Below are positions 14,040 to 18,900 of a stretch of DNA of 18,900 nt, piece after piece. The first letter of the stretch is position 1; every line of letters begins with the position of its first letter. The notes below the pieces were generated by a model. The model was given only the letters and a program-made list of their open reading frames with translations, was not told where the DNA came from and ran no database searches. The position numbers were made by a program, and so were the translations under genes. Origin of the DNA: Gemmatimonadota bacterium (GTDB taxonomy: Bacteria > Gemmatimonadota > Gemmatimonadetes > Gemmatimonadales > GWC2-71-9); NCBI GenBank assembly GCA_003221085.1, contig QHUD01000198.1, forward strand, positions 1-18,900, given 5' to 3'.

Positions 14040-14826
14040 GCGTATGTCCGTGCACCAACCGCGAGAGGGTCGGGTAGAGATCGCCGCCGACAGCTTTGGC
14101 CACCTTTTTCAGATTCCACAAGCAGAGCTGGCGCAGCCGGGCAGACAGCGCGCCGGACGCCAGCGCAGCGGCGACGGCAGCCGGAGCCCCGCGTCGCAGC
14201 ACGTAGCGCCCTACCACGAGGCAGCCGTCCACGACCCGGCAGCGCACCGTCGGCTCCGAGGTGAATAGTGCGGCCAGCCCTGCGGCGGCCGCCGCCGCCG
14301 CGACGCGCCGTGAAAACGCGCCGCCCGGCACCGAGGCGACCCGCACCGGCGCCCCCAGCACATCGGCCAGGGTCTCTGCGCTCCGGCTCCACTCCGCGAT
14401 AAGGCGGTCCCAACTGCACCGCGCCATCCGTGTGGGATGAGAGCACGAATGCGTGCCGATCACGTGCCCCCGCTCAGCCAGCTCGCGCACTTGTGCCCGC
14501 CCCACGAAACCCGGAGTCCCCAAGTAGTCGGTGGTGATGAAGAAGTGACCGCGCCAGCCGGCACGCTCGAGCATGTCGGCGATGCAGCCGTACGCGCTCG
14601 CACCACCGTCGTCGAAGGTCAGGAGAACAGGGGGCGGGTCGAGCGTGCCCTCGAGGAGGTCGTGCACGGTGCCGCGCCGCGCGGCGACCGCGGATGCGGC
14701 TGCGAGATGCCGCTCGAAGTCGTGGCGCTCGAGCTTGTAGGTGGCGGACACGGGATCGGGAAAGCCGCTCGCGTCCCAGTCGCCACCCTCGACTACGTCA
14801 TGATACAGTAGCGCAAGCGCTCTCAC
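14008..14826 (-). CDS. Polysaccharide deacetylase (NodB homology domain)
   Basis: This 272-residue CE4-type enzyme would remove N- or O-acetyl groups from a glycan. Visible motifs are YHDV (8-11), the metal/catalytic motif TFDDGG (70-75; Asp72 and Asp73), the zinc-binding HSCSH (126-130), and SVPGGAFSRR (about 164-173), the family's RxxGG-like segment in which Arg is replaced. There is no signal peptide, so action on a lipid-linked intermediate or precursor in the cytoplasm is more likely than on secreted polymer. The start at 14826 overlaps the 3' end of the formyltransferase-like gene by 29 nt, implying translational coupling. A hairpin overlaps the stop codon. An amino-sugar substrate would fit the GlmS/WecB supply genes, but the substrate is inference. 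Confidence 0.88.
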   Translation of the reverse strand: MRALALLYHDVVEGGDWDASGFPDPVSATYKLERHDFERHLAAASAVAARRGTVHDLLEGTLDPPPVLLTFDDGGASAYGCIADMLERAGWRGHFFITTDYLGTPGFVGRAQVRELAERGHVIGTHSCSHPTRMARCSWDRLIAEWSRSAETLADVLGAPVRVASVPGGAFSRRVAAAAAAAGLAALFTSEPTVRCRVVDGCLVVGRYVLRRGAPAAVAAALASGALSARLRQLCLWNLKKVAKAVGGDLYPTLSRLVHGHTRSDSARATRA

Positions 14827-15637
14827 GACGGCGTCTCCACGCGCGAAATTTCCAGCGAAAATACTTCGTCAGCCATGGCTGGCCCCACACGGCGGAGGGA
14901 CGGCCGGAAACGTCGAGCCGGGCGGCGCGTCCGTCGGCGACGTCGATCAACGCCTGCCGGATCGCTTCGAGGTTCTCGAGCACGACGCGGCCCTGGATGA
15001 CGAAGGGCGACTCCGCCACTTCGTCGTACGCGTACCCGAAGTAGCCGTACACCGGCCCGGTATCGACCCCTTCGTCGATCTGGAGCAGCGTCGTCCCCAC
15101 CTTCTGAAGGTCGTCGTTGGCGAGCGCCCAAAAGCAACCGTGGGCATTGCGGTACTCCGGGCAAACGCCTGGATGCAGCACGAATGTCCCCCGGGCGGGG
15201 CGCGTGAAGACCTCCCGTTTGAGGAGGCTCTTGCAGCGGGCGAGCATAACGTCGGGCCCGCACGCGCGGATGAATGCGGCCGCCTCAGGGGTGTTCGGGT
15301 TGGAGGTCACGTGGATAGGCGTCCGCGGGGAGACCGGTGGGTAGGCGGCGCGCAGCCGCTCGAGCGCACCGCTCTGCCACGCACGGTCGCCGGGTGCCAG
15401 CACCAGCCGCTCGTACGCGCGGTACGCGAGCACGTCCAAGAATCGCAGCGGGCCCACGCGATTCACTTCACCCCGGATCCGTCGCCACAGCCGCTGCTTC
15501 GGCTCCCGGATCTCGACCACACCGACCAGCTCCGAGAACGATGCCAGCCACCGGGCAAGACCGATGCGGTCGAGGACCGCATCGTGATGACAGATCAGTA
15601 GCGTCTTCACGAGCCCCAAGCAGGCGGCGAATTCCAT
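14798..15637 (-). CDS. Formyltransferase-fold protein
   Basis: From ATG 15637 this gives 279 residues. Upstream in-frame ATGs at 15652 and 15694 add only basic, low-complexity residues, and a GTG at 15610 (MKTLLICHHD) would start right at the first beta strand, so the start is uncertain. The core shows KTLLICHHDAVLD (11-23), NPNTPEAAAFIRACGPDVMLAR (about 113-134), LHPGVCPEYRNAHGCFWAL (154-172) and LQIDEGVDTGPVYGY (185-199). This is the methionyl-tRNA/sugar formyltransferase fold, with the conserved His155 and Asp192. The Asn two residues before that His in classical enzymes is Val153. Sugar N-formyltransferases of this fold use 10-formyl-tetrahydrofolate on amino sugars, which would suit an EPS locus. 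It overlaps the deacetylase gene by 29 nt, so the two probably act on the same substrate. Confidence 0.78.
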   Translation of the reverse strand: MEFAACLGLVKTLLICHHDAVLDRIGLARWLASFSELVGVVEIREPKQRLWRRIRGEVNRVGPLRFLDVLAYRAYERLVLAPGDRAWQSGALERLRAAYPPVSPRTPIHVTSNPNTPEAAAFIRACGPDVMLARCKSLLKREVFTRPARGTFVLHPGVCPEYRNAHGCFWALANDDLQKVGTTLLQIDEGVDTGPVYGYFGYAYDEVAESPFVIQGRVVLENLEAIRQALIDVADGRAARLDVSGRPSAVWGQPWLTKYFRWKFRAWRRRRESACATVS

Positions 15638-15904
15638 GCCACTCAAGGTCATCGACAATGACTTGCGCCGTTGGGAGGACGACGCCCTCCGCATGGCGCC
15701 TGGGACGGCCCCCCGTGAGGCACGTCACACGCGTTCTGGTCACGTAAGGTGATGTCGAATTAACACTTGCGCGTTTTTCGTCTGCTCCTAAATTGGCAGC
15801 GTTGCAGGGACGCGGCATTGCGCCCGCGCCACATGCACCAGCGCACTTCGGTTACACTGCGCTGCTGCGACTCAGGTCCCCGCACAGGACAATCGAGAGT
15901 AGTT
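15638..15904. other. Divergent intergenic region before the riboswitch
   Basis: This stretch carries the promoters of the formyltransferase gene (minus) and of the riboswitch transcript (plus). The plus strand has a weak vegetative-like pair, TTGCGC (15767-15772), 16 nt, TAAATT (15789-15794), and a GG-N10-GC element with TTGC at 15808-15821 that would start RNA near 15833. Neither is convincing. Base composition is more AT-rich than the neighbouring genes around 15750-15795. No small gene is supported here. Confidence 0.4.
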
Positions 15905-15993
15905 CGCTGCTCAGAGCAAACCCGTCTAAAGACGGCGACGCAGAGCTACGGGGCTACGGCGAGTTGATCGCCATGCCCGCCGGGCCGCCAGCG
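15905..15993 (+). ncRNA. Cyclic-di-GMP-I (GEMM) riboswitch aptamer
   Basis: The conserved core of the class I c-di-GMP riboswitch is present in order. P1 is CGCTG (15905-15909) with CAGCG (15989-15993). Next comes the GCAAACC signature (15915-15921 plus the following C). P2 is CCGTC (15922-15926) with GACGG (15931-15935), closed by a TAAA loop where GAAA is usual. The joining segment GACGCAGAGC (15937-15945 region) matches family GACGCAAAGC. P3 starts with ACGGGGCTACGG and has a terminal stem GGCGA/TCGCC (15958-15962, 15968-15972); the 3' side ATGCCCGCCGGG ends in the conserved GCCGGG (15979-15984). An intrinsic terminator follows directly. The switch precedes a small ORF and the BIG2 lipoprotein gene. 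Identification rests on motif recognition; a covariance-model score would settle it. Confidence 0.9.
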
Positions 15994-16033
15994 CATCGAC
16001 CTTCGGGTCGAAACTGGGGGCCTTCTTTTTTTT
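15983..16033 (+). terminator. Riboswitch expression platform: intrinsic terminator
   Basis: GGCCGCCAG (15983-15991) pairs with CTGGGGGCC (16014-16022) with one mismatch. An inner hairpin TCGACC-TTCG-GGTCGA (15996-16011) extends the stem. T2-C-T8 follows at 16023-16033. The 5' arm overlaps the 3' strand of aptamer P1 (15989-15993), so a folded, ligand-bound aptamer should block the terminator. Ligand would therefore switch transcription on. The direction is inferred from the overlap. Confidence 0.8.
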
Positions 16034-16063
16034 GGGTGAGCCGGTAACAGGAGGTTTGGGATC

Positions 16064-16276
16064 GTGCCGTTCACGTTCAAGCTGGCCAAGCGTCTGGCGC
16101 TGTCGAAAGCGGTCCGTACGACCGCGGCGCGAGCTTTGTCCACGCTGCGGCCGGTCTCGATCCATCCGAACTTCGCTGTTCCTGCCTCCCTCTACACCTA
16201 CATCCGTGACGTCCCCGCAGAGAGACCCATCGTGTCCGGTGGGACGCTCTGCCGTTCTACGAACGCCCTAGCGTAG
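16064..16276 (+). CDS. Small ORF between riboswitch and lipoprotein gene, with lipoprotein-like start
   Basis: A 70-codon ORF begins at GTG 16064 with AGGAGG 9 nt upstream, immediately after the riboswitch terminator, and ends at TAG 16274-16276, 11 nt before the lipoprotein ATG. Its first 15 residues (MPFTFKLAKRLALSK) match those of the lipoprotein downstream (MTFKHKLSARLALMK) at 9 of 15 positions without gaps. Unlike the lipoprotein it has no hydrophobic segment or lipobox Cys after this; the rest (RPVSIHPNFAVPASLY, then ERPIVSGG) matches nothing I know. It could be a leader peptide, a real small protein, or the remnant of a duplicated lipoprotein gene. The strong ribosome-binding site says it is probably translated. 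Confidence 0.5.
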   Translation: MPFTFKLAKRLALSKAVRTTAARALSTLRPVSIHPNFAVPASLYTYIRDVPAERPIVSGGTLCRSTNALA

Positions 16277-16287
16277 GAGATACTGTC

Positions 16288-18900
16288 ATGACGTTCAAGC
16301 ACAAGCTGTCCGCTCGGTTGGCGCTGATGAAAGATGCGCTGCTGATTCTGACTCTCGCGGCTCTCGGCTGCGAGAAGCCGGTAGCTGTTGCGGTCACTGA
16401 TCCTAATGCGATACTCCGCTTGCAGATTACTCCCAAGTCCATTACGCTCCCAACCGACGGCGCCACTCAGCTGATGGCGGTGGCGCTTACACCTGCCGGC
16501 GATACCGCACCTATCGATGTGACCTGGAGTGTCACTGGTGGTAGCATCGCGGACACGAACACGCACGGTGGTCGGCACTACGCGGGTTACAAGGCGACCC
16601 CGGATGCCGGTCGTTTCAAAGTCGTCGCCCACGGCCACGGGAGCTCCGCCTCTGGCTCGGACACGGCTACCATCACGGTTGTCCCAGCTGCGGTGGCTTC
16701 GGTGAAGGTGACCCCAGCTGTCGTGAGCCTGCTAGTGGGCGCTACGGCGCAGCTGACGGCTACGACGGCCGACTCCGCGGGCAATCTCCTCTCCGGCCGA
16801 TCGATCTCCTGGTCGAGCAGTGATGCCACTGTGGCGAGCGTGAGCACCAGCGGTTTGGTCACGAGCGTGGCCCAAGGCGCCGCAAGCATTACAGCCACGA
16901 GCGAAGGTCAAAGCGCCGCCGTGCCGGTCACCGTGACGACCGTACCGGTGGCCTCCCTACAGGTCGCTCCCACGTCGGCCAACATGTTCGTCGGTCAGAC
17001 GGTTTCCCTCACGGCGACAACCAAGGACGCGGCTGGCAACACGCTGACCGGGCGGCCGGTGGCGTGGGCGAGCAGCAGTCCCAGCGTCGCGACCGTCAGC
17101 GGCATCGGACAGGTCGCGGGGGTTACCCAAGGCTCGGCCACGATTACGGCCACGAGCGAGAGCAAGACCGCCACGGCCACGATCAACGTGGCGATTGTGC
17201 CGGTGGCCTCGGTGCAAGTCTCGCCGGCGACGGCGAGCCTCACCGTGGGGCAGACGGCGCAGCTGACCGCCACGCCGAAGGACTCGGCGGGCAGCGCGCT
17301 GACGGGACGGGCCGTGACGTGGACTTCGAGCGCGCCAACGGTGGCGTCCGTGTCGGCGAGCGGGCTCGTGACGGGCGGCGCGGTGGGTACCGCGACGATT
17401 ACCGCCATGAGCGAAGGGCGGACGGGCAGCGCGACGGTGACCGTGGCACTCGTCCCGGTCGCGTCCGTCGTCGTGACGCCGGCGCCGGCGACGGTCCCGT
17501 CCAAGGGCACCGTGCAGCTGAGCGTCACCCTCAAGGCCGCGAACGGCACGACCCTGACGGGCCGGCTGGTGACCTGGACGTCCAGTGCGCCCACGATCAT
17601 GACCGTGTCCTCGGCGGGGCTCGTGACCGACCTGGCCGATGGGTCCGTGACGGTCACGGCCACGAGCGAAGGCCAGAGCGGCACGTCGGCCGTCACGGCA
17701 CAGGTGCCGCTGCCGACCGGGTCGGTGGTCGATCCGACCCTGCTGCCGGTCGCCAGCGGGCAGCTGTCGAATACGGCTGCTTACCTCGCGCTCGGCGTCC
17801 CGAGCCAACCGGCCGGCTTCTCCTACCAGGACCCGGTGACCGGCGTCCGGGTGTGGAAGGTCACGAGCAGCACGACGCCGTCCGCCAACAGCGGCGCCGG
17901 GCACGATTACTCCGACGGCCCGAACGAAGTCAGCCTCGGCTGGGGCGCCGGCAACAACACCCACACCATCCTGATCGGGACCCCGCAAGGCGTCGCGTAT
18001 TACCTGGTGGACTTCACGCGCGGGGTGGGCTTCAGCAACTACCGCCGGCTCCCCGTCCAGCCGGGCCGCGACCTGTGCTTTTCCTTCTCCGATCTCCCCA
18101 GCCAGCCGCGCATCGCGTACATCATCACGGGGGGCCAGATTGTACGGTTCAACACGGCCTCGATGCTGGTCGAGAACACCGGGTTCTTCCCCTTGAACCT
18201 CGGCATGTTCGGCTGGTTGCAGCACGACAAGACCGACGGCTGGTTTGCGGGGTTGACGACCGACCAGACCGTGGCGTTTGCGTGGAACAGCCAGACCAAT
18301 CAGCTGCTCACGCACGGGGAGTCGTGGCTGAACGAGCCGCGGCTCGAGCGCGACGGGCGCTACATCGCCCTCACGAACAGCAACAACACCATGCGGCTGT
18401 GGGATCTGAGCACCAATACGTTCGGGCCGACCCAGAATGACCCCATCAACATCTGGCTCGGGCACAACGCGAATCTGCGCGGCCAGTGGGTGACGACCGA
18501 TGTGAATGCCACCGCCCCCTTCGATCTCGACCGCTACTATCCCAGCGGCGGCCAGATCGCGAAGACGCGCTTTCTCACCAACAGCGCCGGCCCGGCCGTG
18601 CATCACTCGGGCAACTGGGTGCAGTCGGACGCCGAGTTGGGGGGCGACCTCAACCGGCAGTGGTCGATCGTGAGCGGCGTCGACAACACCGCCTTCACCG
18701 CCACGGCCTTGTGGAAGCAGGGCATCGGGATCGTGCGCAGCGACGGCAGCGATGCGCGGCTGCTGGTGCATCACTACTCGGTGACGGGCTCGTATTGGGG
18801 CGACCCGTTCGCCAAGCCGAGTCCCGACGGCAAGATCGTCATCTTCAACTCGGATATGAACGGGTCGGGACGCTATGACCTGTTCGTCGCCGAAGTGCCG
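16288..18900 (+). CDS. Large BIG2-repeat surface lipoprotein with C-terminal propeller-like region (runs off window)
   Basis: The frame is open without a stop from ATG 16288 to the end of the window (871 codons), with TAGGAGA about 8 nt upstream. A lipoprotein signal peptide (hydrophobic 17-27) ends in the lipobox LAALGC with Cys28. Residues about 43-130 form a divergent Ig-like domain. Four BIG2 (bacterial Ig-like group 2) units follow at exactly 85-residue spacing (136, 221, 306, 391), each with the pattern VASVxVxP...GxTxQLTAT...DSAG..LTGR.V.WTSS.P.VA.VS..GLV......G.A.ITATSEG. From about 480 on the protein changes to Trp/Asn/Gly-rich sequence with repeats such as DGRYIALTNSNNTMRLWDL and DGKIVIFNSDMNGSGRYDLF, which suggests a TolB/WD-like beta-propeller. 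BIG2 proteins are usually adhesins or matrix proteins at the cell surface. Its transcript starts with the c-di-GMP riboswitch. Confidence 0.9.
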   Translation, partial: MTFKHKLSARLALMKDALLILTLAALGCEKPVAVAVTDPNAILRLQITPKSITLPTDGATQLMAVALTPAGDTAPIDVTWSVTGGSIADTNTHGGRHYAGYKATPDAGRFKVVAHGHGSSASGSDTATITVVPAAVASVKVTPAVVSLLVGATAQLTATTADSAGNLLSGRSISWSSSDATVASVSTSGLVTSVAQGAASITATSEGQSAAVPVTVTTVPVASLQVAPTSANMFVGQTVSLTATTKDAAGNTLTGRPVAWASSSPSVATVSGIGQVAGVTQGSATITATSESKTATATINVAIVPVASVQVSPATASLTVGQTAQLTATPKDSAGSALTGRAVTWTSSAPTVASVSASGLVTGGAVGTATITAMSEGRTGSATVTVALVPVASVVVTPAPATVPSKGTVQLSVTLKAANGTTLTGRLVTWTSSAPTIMTVSSAGLVTDLADGSVTVTATSEGQSGTSAVTAQVPLPTGSVVDPTLLPVASGQLSNTAAYLALGVPSQPAGFSYQDPVTGVRVWKVTSSTTPSANSGAGHDYSDGPNEVSLGWGAGNNTHTILIGTPQGVAYYLVDFTRGVGFSNYRRLPVQPGRDLCFSFSDLPSQPRIAYIITGGQIVRFNTASMLVENTGFFPLNLGMFGWLQHDKTDGWFAGLTTDQTVAFAWNSQTNQLLTHGESWLNEPRLERDGRYIALTNSNNTMRLWDLSTNTFGPTQNDPINIWLGHNANLRGQWVTTDVNATAPFDLDRYYPSGGQIAKTRFLTNSAGPAVHHSGNWVQSDAELGGDLNRQWSIVSGVDNTAFTATALWKQGIGIVRSDGSDARLLVHHYSVTGSYWGDPFAKPSPDGKIVIFNSDMNGSGRYDLFVAEVP
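16693..17712 (+). repeat. Four tandem 255-bp BIG2-coding repeats
   Basis: Units at 16693-16947, 16948-17202, 17203-17457 and 17458-17712 encode 85 residues each in register. Recurring coding blocks include GTGGCCTCG (VAS) at unit starts, CAGCTGAC (QLT), GGACTTCGAGC-type segments (TSS) and ACGGCCACGAGCGA (TATSE). Units differ at many positions, so they are diverged rather than freshly duplicated. Confidence 0.85.

Noticed and set aside
15627..15641. Sigma-54-like TGGCA...GC on the minus strand at the start of the formyltransferase gene
   Set aside because: The -12 half is TCGC rather than TTGC, and it would start RNA near 15616, inside the probable coding region and leaving almost no leader.
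15786..15821. TTGGCAGCGTTGCA and a GG-N10-GC (15808-15821) as sigma-54 promoters for the riboswitch transcript
   Set aside because: The first has only 7 nt between GG and GC; the second matches only GG and TTGC, which is expected by chance in this much GC-rich sequence.
15767..15967. 66-codon plus-strand ORF upstream of the lipoprotein
   Set aside because: It overlaps the riboswitch aptamer, has no ribosome-binding site and encodes Arg/Cys-rich sequence without features.
16957..18774. 605-codon minus-strand open frame opposite the BIG2 lipoprotein
   Set aside because: The plus strand has a lipobox, four in-register BIG2 units and a strong ribosome-binding site; the minus frame gives His/Arg/Gly-rich sequence with no domain pattern.

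Overview
The window is high-GC bacterial DNA with gene content typical of an exopolysaccharide (EPS) or capsule locus of a diderm soil-type bacterium. The lipobox proteins, the Wza-like export protein with a Wzc-like tyrosine autokinase, the BIG2-repeat lipoprotein and the choice-of-anchor-P/post-COAP style proteins would fit Gemmatimonadota. That assignment is inference from gene style; no rRNA or marker gene is present. I see no mobile elements, tRNAs or CRISPR arrays.

Layout. (1) 1-911, minus strand: a secreted choice-of-anchor-P-like protein cut by the window edge, preceded by a lipoprotein with a post-COAP-like domain. A very good sigma-54 (-24/-12) promoter lies at 962-978. (2) 5119-1254, minus strand: a tightly packed operon with 3-4 nt gaps encodes a small zinc-ribbon protein, GlmS, a polysaccharide export protein and the UDP-GlcNAc 2-epimerase WecB. 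A 37-codon ORF with a strong Shine-Dalgarno follows it. (3) 5428-6390, plus: a receiver/GGDEF protein whose receiver and GGDEF active sites are both degenerate but whose RxxD inhibitory site is intact. It converges on (4) a Wzc-like chain-length regulator/tyrosine kinase (8856-6406), across a 19-bp tandem duplication. (5) 9161-11610, plus: an NtrC-type sigma-54 activator and a soluble histidine kinase, divergent from the kinase gene. (6) 12903-11623, minus: a six-hairpin (alpha/alpha-toroid) protein. (7) 13248-13973, plus: an initiating phosphosugar transferase. (8) 15637-14008, minus: a formyltransferase-fold protein overlapping a NodB-type polysaccharide deacetylase. (9) 15905-18900, plus: a cyclic-di-GMP-I (GEMM) riboswitch with an intrinsic terminator, a 70-codon small ORF, and a large BIG2-repeat lipoprotein that runs off the window.

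How the parts work together (inference). GlmS and WecB supply amino-sugar nucleotides (UDP-GlcNAc to UDP-ManNAc). The phosphosugar transferase starts the repeat unit on undecaprenyl phosphate. The formyltransferase-like protein, deacetylase and six-hairpin protein would modify or trim the glycan. The export protein and Wzc-like kinase control polymer length and export. Control appears to have two arms. One is a two-component sigma-54 arm: the kinase/NtrC pair, with candidate -24/-12 promoters before the lipoprotein pair and before the Wzc gene that share an identical upstream 12-mer. The other is a cyclic-di-GMP arm: a probable c-di-GMP-binding but catalytically dead GGDEF protein, and a riboswitch that should permit transcription of the surface lipoprotein when c-di-GMP is high. 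The combined picture, a c-di-GMP and sigma-54 controlled matrix locus that co-regulates polysaccharide and surface proteins, is the most interesting reading of this window.
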